The position numbers and the translations under genes are program-made. The notes under the pieces are model-generated. The model was not told where the DNA came from. It made no database searches and saw nothing but the letters and a program-made list of their open reading frames with translations. From Cystobacter ferrugineus (lineage in GTDB: Bacteria; Myxococcota; Myxococcia; Myxococcales; Myxococcaceae): 64,000 bases of DNA. Where the stretch lies: positions 659,733 through 723,732 of the forward strand of contig NZ_MPIN01000004.1 in the NCBI RefSeq assembly GCF_001887355.1, in the 5' to 3' direction. Shown here piece by piece: positions 1-8,577 of this stretch (position 1 is the stretch's first letter; every line of letters starts with the position of its first letter).

Positions 1-562
1 CGAGGGGCAGCGGGGGCGCGTGTTCATCCATGGCCCTGCTGATGGCCAGACCCTGGACGAGCGCCATCAGCGCGCGCGCGATGTCCAGGGGCGCTCCGGG
101 GGCGACGTCTCCCGTGCGCTGTCCCTCCGCGATGAGCCCCGCGATCTGTTCGTGGCAATGCCGTTTGTAGCGGGCCAGTGCGTCACGCACCGCGCGGGGG
201 GCCTCGTCCTCGGTGAGCGCTCGCACGACGAGCAACAGCGTCTCGGGCGACTCCTGCACGCTCTGGATCATCCGCGTGCACACCGTCTCGAGCCGTTCCC
301 ACGGGGTGCCCGGTGTGCGCTGCACGTCCGCGAAGAACGCCTCCCAGGCCTGGAGCGCGTCCTCGATCGCCGCGGCGAACAGGGACTCCTTATGGGGGAA
401 GTAGTGGTAGACGAGCCCGTAGCTGATGCCCATCTCGGCGGCGATCTCGCCAATCTTGGCGGCCGCCAGCCCCTTGCGCGCGAACACACGGCGGGCCACG
501 CCCAGCAGCGCCTGCCGACGCTCTCCCTTGAGCTGCTCGAACTGCTCCGCCGTACGAGGCAT
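1..562 (-). CDS. TetR/AcrR-family transcriptional regulator (3' end outside window)
   Basis: The reverse strand opens with MPRTAEQFEQLKGERRQALL and continues into a classical TetR helix-turn-helix (KIGEIAAEMGISYGLVYHYF, roughly residues 36-55), followed by a helical ligand-binding domain. About 187 codons are visible and no stop is reached before the window edge, so the C-terminus is missing. The ATG at 562 is preceded by a strong Shine-Dalgarno (GGAGGAG). A 24-bp imperfect palindrome lies just upstream, which fits autoregulation. Target genes are probably self or the neighbour beyond the left edge; the ligand is unknown. Confidence 0.93.
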   Translation of the reverse strand, partial: MPRTAEQFEQLKGERRQALLGVARRVFARKGLAAAKIGEIAAEMGISYGLVYHYFPHKESLFAAAIEDALQAWEAFFADVQRTPGTPWERLETVCTRMIQSVQESPETLLLVVRALTEDEAPRAVRDALARYKRHCHEQIAGLIAEGQRTGDVAPGAPLDIARALMALVQGLAISRAMDEHAPPLPL

Positions 563-581
563 GGGCTGCTCCTCCGTCTTT

Positions 582-605
582 TTGACTGACTTATTTATCA
601 ACCAA
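582..605. promoter_or_regulatory. candidate TetR operator
   Basis: Imperfect inverted repeat TTGACTGA-N8-TCAACCAA, 20-43 bp upstream of the TetR start codon. Six of eight arm positions are complementary. Size, spacing and location match a TetR-dimer operator overlapping the promoter; binding is inferred. Confidence 0.4.
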
Positions 606-687
606 ACGGACTCGGAGCAAGGAGCGATTGCGCGTGACGGGAGAAGGCGCACTCCCTCGCGCGGTCGTTGGCGGGGGAGATGGGCGG

Positions 688-1206
688 TCACACCGCGCTG
701 AATTCCGGCCGGTAGCGGACGATGCCGGGCCGCGTGCCCAGGAAGCCCTCGCGCAGCTCCAGGGCCATGAAGGCCTCGTCCGGGCAATCCACCTCCCACC
801 GCAGCCCGAAGCGGCTCGCGCGTGCGAAGCCGAAGCGGGGGTAGTAGTCGGGGTGCCCGAGCACCACGACGGCTCCGTGCCCGGCCTCGCGCAGCCGGTC
901 GAGTCCGGCGCGGATGAGCCGCGAGCCGACGCCGTGTCGTTGGTGGTCCGGAATCACGGCCATGGGGGCCAGGCCCACGGCGATGTCATGGCTTCCGCCC
1001 CGGTCGATCTCGACGGGAGAGAAGAGGATGTGTCCGACCACCTGCCCGCCCACCTGCGCGACGAGTGACAGCGTGATGCCCCCCGCGCCGCGAAGCGCAT
1101 CGACGAGCCTGGCCTCCGCGTCACGCCCGAAGGCGCGCGTGTTCACGTGCCGTATGGCCTCGGCTTCATGGGGCTGCTCCGGTCTCACCAGAATTTCGCT
1201 TCGCAT
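688..1206 (-). CDS. GNAT-family N-acetyltransferase (YhbS-like)
   Basis: 172 aa, a full-length single GNAT domain. The acetyl-CoA-binding signature is visible as PDHQRHGVGSRLIRAGL (Q/R-x-x-G-x-G/A) at about residues 86-102, preceded by the strand LAPMAVIP. The C-terminal GHPDYYPRFGF segment is typical of the YhbS/COG3153 group. It would transfer an acetyl group from acetyl-CoA to an amine; the substrate cannot be read from sequence. It is transcribed in the same direction as the TetR gene, 125 bp upstream of it, and is probably a separate transcript. Confidence 0.9.
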   Translation of the reverse strand: MRSEILVRPEQPHEAEAIRHVNTRAFGRDAEARLVDALRGAGGITLSLVAQVGGQVVGHILFSPVEIDRGGSHDIAVGLAPMAVIPDHQRHGVGSRLIRAGLDRLREAGHGAVVVLGHPDYYPRFGFARASRFGLRWEVDCPDEAFMALELREGFLGTRPGIVRYRPEFSAV

Positions 1207-1243
1207 GGAGCTCCAAGTAGATCAGGTCCATGTCGTCCGGTGA

Positions 1244-1378
1244 CACGAAATCTTCGTCCCAGCGAATCACGTCCTGTGGTTGCTGGCGGTGGCGCTCGCC
1301 ATGCCGCTGTTTCCCTGCTGCCGGGCCTTCGTCCGGCTCAAGCGTCGCAGTGGCAGTGCCTGGCTGAGCTATCTCTAG
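1244..1378 (+). pseudogene. C-terminal remnant of a DUF1624/heparan-glucosaminide acetyltransferase-like membrane protein
   Basis: An open frame without start codon runs from an in-frame stop at 1241 to a TAG at 1376. It encodes a hydrophobic helix (HVLWLLAVALAMPLFPCC) followed by RAFVRLKRRSGSAWLSYL. A last transmembrane helix, a Cys/Arg junction and a 'K-R-R..WLSYL' end are what I recall for the C-terminus of YeiB/DUF1624 acyltransferases. Only about 44 codons remain, so this is a gene stump. Family assignment is from memory and tentative. Confidence 0.45.
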
Positions 1379-1385
1379 CGCGGTG

Positions 1386-1488
1386 CTAGAAGACGTAACC
1401 CAGGTTCACGTTGGGCCGGAACCCCCACGCCGCGTCTTCCCGTCCTTCCGCCAGGGCAGGGATGCAACGGAGCCCGACACGAATGTCA
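1386..1488 (-). pseudogene. C-terminal stump of an outer-membrane beta-barrel protein
   Basis: The last ~33 codons before a TAG at 1386-1388 read as two amphipathic strands ending WGFRPNVNLGYVF. A terminal aromatic residue after alternating hydrophobic positions is the BAM-recognition signature of outer-membrane proteins. Upstream the frame loses coding character and no start is in a sensible place. It lies tail-to-tail with the DUF1624-like stump, 7 bp apart, suggesting both neighbours were eroded by the same rearrangement. Confidence 0.4.
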
Positions 1489-1806
1489 TTGAAAAGGCTT
1501 TCTCGTTTTATGAGAATCAGGATGGTTGGGTTTGTAAGTCCAAGCCTTCCAAGGATTCCAGGGGACCTTTTATTAGGTGAGCACCCGGTGCCTGTCAATG
1601 AACAGTGATGCGCTTGCTCCGTCACCCCATGGTTTGAGTATCTCTTTGTTCTTCGAGCCCGCTCACATTTATTCGCTCTCATGGAAGAGCGGCGCTCGGG
1701 AACCAGGGGTTCGCGGCAGCCGTTGCTGAATGCTGACGCCCTGTGAAGACAAGGTCACGGCTCCAATGGTCAGCTCCCGCCGCGAGCCATCGACGGCTCG
1801 CCGCGC
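1489..1806. other. intergenic, no gene recognised
   Basis: About 320 bp with a locally AT-richer stretch (roughly 1490-1690). No frame has coding character, and no strong hairpin or promoter could be identified with confidence. Confidence 0.5.
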
Positions 1807-2985
1807 TTAGGAGGCCATGCGCCGGGTTTCCCGGCGCTGGCCGTGGGTCTCGAGCAGGACGGCCTCCAGGTCGTCGGCGACGTCCTGCCAGGAACGGCCG
1901 TGCTGACGGGCGAGCTCCGCCGCGTCCCAGGGGGTGGACAGCGTCTCGTCGATCCCGGCGGCGAGCGCGGCGGCATCATGCGTCGGGATGAGGCGGCCGC
2001 TGGAGTTGTCCATCAGCTCCGGGATGCCGCCCACATACGTGGCCACGACGGGGCGTCCTGACGCGAGCGCCTCGATGACGACGTTGGGACAGCCCTCCTT
2101 GTAGCTCGGCAGCGTGACGACATCGGCCGCGGCCATCCACAGGGCGACCCGGTCGGTGGGGCAGGGCGGGACGAAGTGGACGAAGTCCTCGGCCCGGTGC
2201 TTCGCGACCAGCTCGAGGAGGGCGGGTTTGTCGGAGCCATCGCCGACGAGGTAGCAGTGCAACTGGGAGCGCTTCGCGCGGAGCCGCGCGGTGGCTTCAA
2301 TGAGTTCGGCGAGGCCCTTGCGCAGGTCGAAACGGCCCACGTAGACGACGGCCTGGGTCTCGGGCTCGAGTTTCAGGACGGCACGTGCCTGCTGCCGGTC
2401 GCGCGGGTGGAAGACGGTGGTGTCGCAGCCGTTGAGGATGGCGGTGGAGCGGGCGGGGCTCGCGCCGAGGCGGCGAGCGGTGACCAGCAGGTCCGCGCTG
2501 ACGGTGGTGGTGCGGGTGGCCTCGCGCAAGGCCTGGCGCGTGTGGCGCGCGACGAGGCGGCCGCTGATGCGGTTGAGATCGGAGCCGATGGCGGTGGTGA
2601 CGACGGGCACGCCGAGCTCCTGTCCCATGCGGACGGCGGCATAGCCATCGGGATAGATGACGTAGCTCAGGAGGAGATCGGGGCGGAAGGCGCGCACGTG
2701 CGGAAGGAGCTCGCGGGCAATGCTGGCGCCGTTGAACGCGCGGGAGACGAGCGGGAGCGCGGTGTAGGGAATGTAATGGGTGCGCACGTCGGCGGGTTGC
2801 CAGGAGGGATCGAGTGCGCCGTGGGTTCGCGTCTTGGGCGTGAGGAGCCGGGGATAGCGCGACTCGGGGTAGAAGACCTCGAGGTCGTGGTTCCTCGCGA
2901 GCAGCCGGATCGTCTGATAGGCGGAGTGGCCGGCCCAGGGTTGCACGGAGGAGGGGAAATACTGCGTGACGACGGCGATCCTCAT
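1807..2985 (-). CDS. GT4-family glycosyltransferase
   Basis: 392 aa, GT-B fold. The N-terminal Rossmann half starts MRIAVVTQYFP and the nucleotide-sugar half carries VVYVGRFDLRKGLAELIEA and the GT4 donor-site pattern SYKEGCPNVVIEALASG (E-x7-E type). The ATG at 2985 overlaps the stop of the upstream glycosyltransferase by 4 bp (ATGA), so the pair is translationally coupled. An in-frame opening further upstream lies inside the neighbouring gene and is not used. Likely role: sequential sugar addition to a cell-surface glycan; donor and acceptor unknown. Confidence 0.92.
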   Translation of the reverse strand: MRIAVVTQYFPSSVQPWAGHSAYQTIRLLARNHDLEVFYPESRYPRLLTPKTRTHGALDPSWQPADVRTHYIPYTALPLVSRAFNGASIARELLPHVRAFRPDLLLSYVIYPDGYAAVRMGQELGVPVVTTAIGSDLNRISGRLVARHTRQALREATRTTTVSADLLVTARRLGASPARSTAILNGCDTTVFHPRDRQQARAVLKLEPETQAVVYVGRFDLRKGLAELIEATARLRAKRSQLHCYLVGDGSDKPALLELVAKHRAEDFVHFVPPCPTDRVALWMAAADVVTLPSYKEGCPNVVIEALASGRPVVATYVGGIPELMDNSSGRLIPTHDAAALAAGIDETLSTPWDAAELARQHGRSWQDVADDLEAVLLETHGQRRETRRMAS

Positions 2986-4301
2986 ACGCGCTCCTGCGAG
3001 AAGGACTGGAGGAGGGTGGCGTAGCGGCGGGTGAGCGGCTTGCGGTGGTAGGAGGCCACGGCCTCGGGTCTCGGCCGGTAGGGGACGATGCCCTCCGAGG
3101 TGACGCGGTTCACGGCCTTGATGAGGAGCTGCCGGAGGGCGGCGGGGTCGTTGACGCTGGCCCATTCGCCCGCGCCGGTTTCATCGAGGAGGCGGCGCAC
3201 TTCGCCCTCCGGGTGGACGGCGGCGATGATGGGTTTGCCCGCGCCGAGATAGTCGTAGAACTTGGCCGAGACGTTGATGGGATCCTGCGTGATGAGCAGG
3301 GCGTAATGGGAGGCGGCGAGCTGGCGGTGTGCCTCGGACATGGGGAGGAAGCCGACGAGCTCGACGGTGGGCGCGAGGGCGGCGAGGGCCTGGCGGTAGG
3401 CGGGCGTCTCGACGTGGCCGATGAAGCGGATGCGCAGCCTGTCACGCACGTCGGCGGGGAGCTCGGCGACGGCCGCGAGGAGCGTGCGCGGATCGGTGGT
3501 GCCGTAGACGGAGCCCATATAGGTGAGGATGACCTTGTCGACCCGCTGGGGCCCGGCGGGGAGCCGCGGCGACGGGGTGTCGTCGTAGCCGTTGGGCACG
3601 GTGAGGAACTTGGCCGCGGGTTGATGCGGGTAGCGCTTGCGGAGCTCGTCGGCCGCGTTGCGGGTGACGGCGACGACGGCGGTGGCGGCGTTGACGGCCT
3701 CGGACTCGGTCCGCCGCGCGATCTGGCGGGCGCGCTCGTTGTTGTTGAAGGAGACGAGCTCCAGGGTGGTGGTGAGCCATTCATCTCGGAAGTCGAGGAT
3801 GATGGGCAGTGCCGGGAAGGCCTTGCGCAGGCGGGCGGCGAGTTTGACGCTGGAGAAGGGCGGGACGGTGATGATGACGGCGTCGATCTTCCGCGAGCGG
3901 ATGATGCGCCGGGCGGCGGGATAGGCGAAGGGCAGCCAGCCAATCTGTGGATCGGGAAGGAGGAGGTTGGCGACGAAGCCCTCGAGCCGTTTCAGGAGAC
4001 CGGGTCTCCCCGCGGGAGGCGGGGCGGAAGGGGAGCGCGGGGCCTTGCCGCGGGTGAGCAGCTTCTTGATGCCCTTGCGCAGGGCGAAGGGGAGGTCGAG
4101 CGTCCAGGTGCGGTGGACGGTCACGTCGGCGGGCACCTGCCGCAGGAGGGCCTGGTCGCGGCCCACGGCGGGCGCGTTGCGGGCGGTGAGGACGTCGACA
4201 CGGATGCCTTCAGCGGGGAGGTACTTGGCGAGCGAAAGGGCTCGCAGGACGCCGACTCCGCCGACGGGCGGGAAGGAAAATGTGATGAGGAGGACGTTCA
4301 C
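2982..4301 (-). CDS. GT4-superfamily glycosyltransferase
   Basis: 439 aa. The start MNVLLITFSFPPVGGVGVLRA is the glycine-rich first loop of GT4-like enzymes; VILTYMGSVYGTTDPRTLL marks the second Rossmann domain. A ~45-residue basic, proline-rich insert (about residues 75-105) separates N-terminal strands. The C-terminal donor motif is weaker than in its two neighbours (KFYDYLGAGKPIIA), resembling enzymes of O-antigen or exopolysaccharide clusters. First gene of a two-gene operon; the divergent glycosyltransferase starts 104 bp away. Confidence 0.9.
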   Translation of the reverse strand: MNVLLITFSFPPVGGVGVLRALSLAKYLPAEGIRVDVLTARNAPAVGRDQALLRQVPADVTVHRTWTLDLPFALRKGIKKLLTRGKAPRSPSAPPPAGRPGLLKRLEGFVANLLLPDPQIGWLPFAYPAARRIIRSRKIDAVIITVPPFSSVKLAARLRKAFPALPIILDFRDEWLTTTLELVSFNNNERARQIARRTESEAVNAATAVVAVTRNAADELRKRYPHQPAAKFLTVPNGYDDTPSPRLPAGPQRVDKVILTYMGSVYGTTDPRTLLAAVAELPADVRDRLRIRFIGHVETPAYRQALAALAPTVELVGFLPMSEAHRQLAASHYALLITQDPINVSAKFYDYLGAGKPIIAAVHPEGEVRRLLDETGAGEWASVNDPAALRQLLIKAVNRVTSEGIVPYRPRPEAVASYHRKPLTRRYATLLQSFSQERV

Positions 4302-4405
4302 GCCAGAGATCCTTTGGATGTGCGCTCGAGGTGTGGTGACGGGCGCTGTCAGCGAGGTCAGGGGCCGAGTGGGAGTTCGGCGTGCCCGGTAGGGTGGAGA
4401 GCGCG

Positions 4406-5482
4406 ATGAAGATTGTGCACGTGGTCTACAACATGGAGATGGGCGGCGCGGAGATGCTGGTGGCGCAGTTGTGCCGGATGCAGCGTGGCAACGGGCACCA
4501 GGTCGAGGTGTGCGCGTACGACAAGCTGGGGGCGTTGGGGGCGGTGTTGCGCGAGGAAGGCTTCACGGTCCACGTGCTGGGCGAGGCGCCCGTTCCGAGG
4601 ACGATGCTGCGCTACTTGAAGCTGTTCCGCCGGCTGCGGCCCGATGTGGTGCATTGCCACAATCCCGCGCCCACACTGCAAGCGGCGATGGGCGCGCGGC
4701 TCGCCGGGGTGGAATGTGTGCTGGCGACGCGTCACAGCCTGGTGTCTCCGCCGTATGACCGCGCGGGCGAGATCAAATTCAGCACTTGGTCCTGGCTGTG
4801 GCTGGACTGGGTGGCGGGCATCTGCGAGGTGACGTGCGAGAATCTGCGCGCCGCTCCGTTGGCGCGGCGCGAGAAGGTTGTCCGTGTTTACAACGGTACG
4901 TCCGCGATCAATCGGGTTCCAGTGGAGCGCGTGGCTGACGAGTTTCGTCTGTTGTTTGTGGGACGTCTGGCGAAGATCAAGGATTTGGGAACGCTGATCC
5001 GCGCGGTGGCCCTGGCGGCGGAGCGGGTTCCGCGATTGCGGCTGGATGTGGTGGGCGACGGTCCGGTGCGCGGCGAGCTCGAGGCGTTGGCGCGAGAGCT
5101 CGGGGCGGCGGAGCGGATCCGCTTCCATGGACAGCAGATGGAGACAGCGCGATTTTTCAGTGGGGCGGATGTGTTTGCGATGTCGTCGGTGTCGGAGGGT
5201 CTGCCCATGTCGCTGTTGCAGGCGATGAGCCTGGGCCTGCCCGCCGTGCTGACGGATGTGGGCGGGATGCGCGAGGTGATGGACCTCTCCAGGAGTGGGC
5301 TGCTGGCTCCGGTGGGCGATGCCGCCGCGTTGGCCGAGGCCATCGTGCGGCTGGCGGACGATGAGGCGCTGCGCGCGGAGTTCAGCCGGCGCGCGGTGGC
5401 GACGTACCAGGCCGAGTTCACGCTGGAGCGGATGGACGCTGAATACATGCGGCTGTACCGGACCGTCGGGAACCGCGCCTGA
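4406..5482 (+). CDS. GT4-family glycosyltransferase
   Basis: 358 aa. The N-terminus MKIVHVVYNMEMGGAEMLVA is diagnostic of the GT4 family (GGAE loop); LLFVGRLAKIKDLGTLI and SSVSEGLPMSLLQAMSLGLP give the donor-binding half. The start at 4406 is chosen because GGTGGAGAG precedes it; an earlier ATG (4382) would add eight residues without homology. Divergent from the two minus-strand glycosyltransferases, so the three probably share a regulatory region and one glycan pathway. Confidence 0.92.
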   Translation: MKIVHVVYNMEMGGAEMLVAQLCRMQRGNGHQVEVCAYDKLGALGAVLREEGFTVHVLGEAPVPRTMLRYLKLFRRLRPDVVHCHNPAPTLQAAMGARLAGVECVLATRHSLVSPPYDRAGEIKFSTWSWLWLDWVAGICEVTCENLRAAPLARREKVVRVYNGTSAINRVPVERVADEFRLLFVGRLAKIKDLGTLIRAVALAAERVPRLRLDVVGDGPVRGELEALARELGAAERIRFHGQQMETARFFSGADVFAMSSVSEGLPMSLLQAMSLGLPAVLTDVGGMREVMDLSRSGLLAPVGDAAALAEAIVRLADDEALRAEFSRRAVATYQAEFTLERMDAEYMRLYRTVGNRA

Positions 5483-5535
5483 CGTTTGCCCAATCATTGT
5501 TCGCGGCTTTCAAGACACGTCGTCTGGGTGAGGCG

Positions 5536-5575
5536 AACCGGTCCTCGCGACATGACAGTGTCGTCAAGGACCGGC
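5536..5575. terminator. hairpin after glycosyltransferase gene
   Basis: Long imperfect inverted repeat (arms AACCGGTCCT and AGGACCGGCT, with further CGACA/TGTCG pairing) 54 bp after the stop of the upstream gene. GC-rich, no T-run. A Rho-independent-like or Rho-assisted terminator is plausible. Confidence 0.45.
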
Positions 5576-5867
5576 TCCCCATCCCCGTACTGCCCCAACC
5601 CGCCCAACCCCATACTGCCCGACCTGCCCCGTCCTTCGCGTCGCCCCCTGGCGACCACGGGCGAGTGCTCTAGCATTCGTCGTGCCGGGTCCCCCGCTTC
5701 TCGAGACTCCTTTGATTTCAGTGGGATAGGCGCTTCAGAGGGGGGCGACTCCAGGACCATTGCGCTGTCATCCTGTAAAAACTCCCCCTGGATCGTTCCG
5801 GCTCTTCCGGACGATCCCCGGGGCCTCGGTTCGGCGGCGGACCGCCCCCGCGGCTACAGTCCGCCGC

Positions 5868-7085
5868 ATGTCACGGCAACCGAATCCCCAGGTGGTCATC
5901 ATCGGCGCGGGCCCGGCCGGAATGATGCTCGCCTATCAACTGGTCACCAATGGAATCCCGGTGCGCGTGCTCGAGCGGCACCCCGATTTCGAGCGCGAGT
6001 TCCGCGGCGAGCTCATCCAGCCCGCGGCGCTCGGTCCGCTGGAGGCGCTCGGTCTGCTCCCCCTGCTCGTGGAGCGCGGGGTGGCGCTCCCGAACATCGA
6101 GCGGCGGCTGTTCGTGGGGGAGCGTCGGCGCGTCATGGTCCCGGGGGGCAAGGAGCGCGGGTCGTTGATCTCCCAGGCCGGATTCCTCCAGGTCCTCCAC
6201 GAGCTGTGTGGCCGCCATCCGCACTACCGGCTCGATTTCGGCACCACCGCCCTCCAGACGGTGCGCGAGAACGGGCGGGTGGTGGCACTCAAGACACGCC
6301 ATGAAGGCGCCGAGGGTCGCGTCGAGGGCGACCTCTTCGTGGACTGCAGTGGCCGGAACAGTGGGTTGCGCAAGGACGTGGGCCTCGAGGTCGAGTCCAC
6401 CCAGGTACCCGCGGATGTGGTGTGGCTGCGCTTCGATTTCTCGGACCAGCCCCAGGCGCTCCCCGAGGGCGTGGACGTCCACATGTTCGGCAGGGGCGTG
6501 GTGACCGTGCTCTTCCCGACGACGCGCTCGCGGCTCCAGGTGGCCTACAGCGCGCCCGGGGATCTCGGCGGCCTGCGCAAGAACCTCCCCGAGTTGCGGC
6601 GCCAGCTGCTGCCGACGCTCCCCGCCCGGCTGCGCCCCCACGTCGAGGCGAAGCTCGATGAGCGCACCGAGACCCAGTTCCTCCGCGTCATCGTCGACAG
6701 GCTGGAGCGCTGGTTCGTGCCCGGGCTGCTGTTCCTGGGAGACGCGGCGCACACCATGTCGCCCTCGGGAGGGCAGGGATTGAACCTGGCGCTGCGCGAC
6801 AGCTTCGCCGCCGCCAACCACCTGCTCGACGCGCTCCGCGGGGGTCAGCCTCTCGATGAGGCGGTCTTCCAGAAGATCGAGGCCGAGCGCCGCCCCGAGG
6901 CCGAGCGGATCCAGGCCATGCAGACCCGCGTGCACCGGATGGTCATGGCGCCGATGTTCGTCGAGCACCTCATGTTCACCGTGCTCGGCCTCGTGCTCCG
7001 GTTGTCGAAGAAGGTGAGCCAGGGAGGCCAGGGCTTCGCCCCGGTCGAGGCGCGTTACGGCGTTCCGGTGTCGCGGCTTCCCTGA
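5868..7085 (+). CDS. FAD-dependent monooxygenase/oxidoreductase (PHBH fold)
   Basis: 405 aa. The start MSRQPNPQVVIIGAGPAGM puts the FAD dinucleotide-binding GxGxxG at residues ~12-17. The second FAD motif GDAAHTMSPSGGQGLNLAL near residue 295 is that of p-hydroxybenzoate-hydroxylase-type enzymes. The ATG at 5868 is preferred over upstream in-frame codons because the fold begins immediately after it. Likely role: NAD(P)H-dependent hydroxylation or oxidation of an aromatic or polyketide-like substrate; the substrate is not inferable. It is followed by an unusual effector-like protein, not by an obvious pathway gene. Confidence 0.9.
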   Translation: MSRQPNPQVVIIGAGPAGMMLAYQLVTNGIPVRVLERHPDFEREFRGELIQPAALGPLEALGLLPLLVERGVALPNIERRLFVGERRRVMVPGGKERGSLISQAGFLQVLHELCGRHPHYRLDFGTTALQTVRENGRVVALKTRHEGAEGRVEGDLFVDCSGRNSGLRKDVGLEVESTQVPADVVWLRFDFSDQPQALPEGVDVHMFGRGVVTVLFPTTRSRLQVAYSAPGDLGGLRKNLPELRRQLLPTLPARLRPHVEAKLDERTETQFLRVIVDRLERWFVPGLLFLGDAAHTMSPSGGQGLNLALRDSFAAANHLLDALRGGQPLDEAVFQKIEAERRPEAERIQAMQTRVHRMVMAPMFVEHLMFTVLGLVLRLSKKVSQGGQGFAPVEARYGVPVSRLP

Positions 7086-7437
7086 CCGACCGGCGCGAGC
7101 GATGCTTCTGCGGTGCCTCCCTCACCGAGTCCTCCGATGAGACGGCCTCGGTGGCTCACGAGGAGGCCCAGCAGTCCGATGCGTCGTCGCTGGTCTGCGA
7201 CGAGGCACGGCAGGCCGAGGAACCGTCCGTCTCCGTCGAGAGCTGAGCCCACGTCCAGAACCTGACGGAACCCGCTGGGAAGGGGGCGAATCCGGGGCGG
7301 GGTCGTGGGACGCTCATCCATCCGAACCTGGCCACCCCCATGGCTATTCGCGTCATCGAGTCTGAGCTATACTGGGGGGCGGCCTGTTTCGACCCCCGGT
7401 TCCCGCGTGGACGGGGATGCCCATTCTGGAGATTCCA
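7086..7437. other. intergenic with a possible small decayed frame
   Basis: A plus-strand frame from about 7103 to a TGA at 7244-7246 has an acidic, Ser/Glu-rich reading (SSDETASVAHEEAQQSDASS) but no good start or ribosome-binding site. I do not call it a gene. The remainder is presumably the promoter region of the downstream protease gene. Confidence 0.3.
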
Positions 7438-8535
7438 ATGACCATTCAGAGCACCAGGAACGCTCCGATGCCGCGAGCGCTCAACTCCACGTCATCCAGC
7501 ACTCCAGCCAGCTCGGCGAATAGCACCCAGAGCAGTGCCGCGACGGGGAGCGCGGGCGCCACCGCGGAAGCGAAAGTCCAGGAGCAGAAGCCGCCCGCTT
7601 CCTCCCCACCCGGCTATCACAAGGACCAGCTCGGCAAGCCGAATGCGACGCCCCAGGACACCTCCGCCAATGCCGTGTTCCAGTCGAAGAAGGATGTCGC
7701 CGCGCTGAACTCGCGGCGCAACTCCGTGTTCACGAGCCGCCCCGCCCAGGGGAACCCGGGCAGCGCCGCTTCCCGGGAACTCGCTCCGCAGGCAGGCGCC
7801 CTCCAGGGCGGGCACAAGAAAGCGTATCCGCAGCCGGAGTTCCTGACGCTCGCGGCGCAGAATGGGGCGCATATCGATGCCTGGGTCGATCAGGCGAACA
7901 ACGAGTCCGTCCAGAACTCTCCCCATGCCGCGGGAGTCTGCAACGCGATGGTGAATGAGTGGACCCGCGCGGGCGTGAACGGCACCGACGCCGCCTTCAG
8001 CGCGGTTCTGCAAACGGGGCAGTATCACCAGTTCGTCAAGCTGCAGGAGAAGGCCACTCAGGTGCAGCATCAGGTCATCAAGAACGAGAACTTCATCCTC
8101 GACAACAGCGCTCACAACATGGGCTTTGGGGATCAGTTTATGCTCCAGGTCCAGAATTCGGCGCACGATCAGAACAATGCCGTCCCCAATCTCAACACAC
8201 AGAGATTGACGCCCCAGAACGCGGGCATCACCACGAATGCGAACCTCGCCGGCCAGTTGTCGACCCTGCTGCAGCAAAACATGCCCCCGGCGGGCTCGAC
8301 CGCGAACTTCAAGATGAGAATCGTGGACACCAATGGAGCCGGCCACGCCATTGGCATCAAGACCCACCACCTGCCCAATGGGCAGGTGGAGCACTCGATG
8401 CTGGATCCCAACACGGGCGAATTCACGAAGATCCCCCAGCAGAATTTCACCCAGTTCGTGACTGATCACATGAACCTGATGTACGGCAACGACTATCAAA
8501 ATGGGCGATGGGCGTTGAACCATGTGACGCCATAG
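7438..8535 (+). CDS. YopT/AvrPphB-like cysteine protease candidate (peptidase C58)
   Basis: 365 aa. Residues 1-~120 are Ser/Thr/Ala/Pro/Gln-rich with no signal peptide (MTIQSTRNAPMPRALNSTSS), followed by a folded domain. Candidate triad: Cys168 in AAGVCNAMVNEW, His303 in GAGHAIGIK, Asp323 in MLDPNTGEF. The order C-H-D, the tryptophan shortly after Cys and the DPN-x-G turn are those of clan CA family C58 (YopT, AvrPphB), which cleave prenylated Rho GTPases or host kinases. The ATG at 7438 has GGAG 7 bp upstream; an ATG at 7417 lacks this. Substrate and secretion route are unknown. Assignment rests on motif recognition only. Confidence 0.6.
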   Translation: MTIQSTRNAPMPRALNSTSSSTPASSANSTQSSAATGSAGATAEAKVQEQKPPASSPPGYHKDQLGKPNATPQDTSANAVFQSKKDVAALNSRRNSVFTSRPAQGNPGSAASRELAPQAGALQGGHKKAYPQPEFLTLAAQNGAHIDAWVDQANNESVQNSPHAAGVCNAMVNEWTRAGVNGTDAAFSAVLQTGQYHQFVKLQEKATQVQHQVIKNENFILDNSAHNMGFGDQFMLQVQNSAHDQNNAVPNLNTQRLTPQNAGITTNANLAGQLSTLLQQNMPPAGSTANFKMRIVDTNGAGHAIGIKTHHLPNGQVEHSMLDPNTGEFTKIPQQNFTQFVTDHMNLMYGNDYQNGRWALNHVTP

Positions 8536-8577
8536 GGCCCACGCTCCTCCGGACGGGGGGACTGCCCCAAGGTCCCC

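Noticed and set aside
5580..5640. C-rich direct repeats (CCCCAACCCGCCCAACCCC) as a functional array
   Set aside because: Short and low complexity, more likely chance in a GC-rich spacer.
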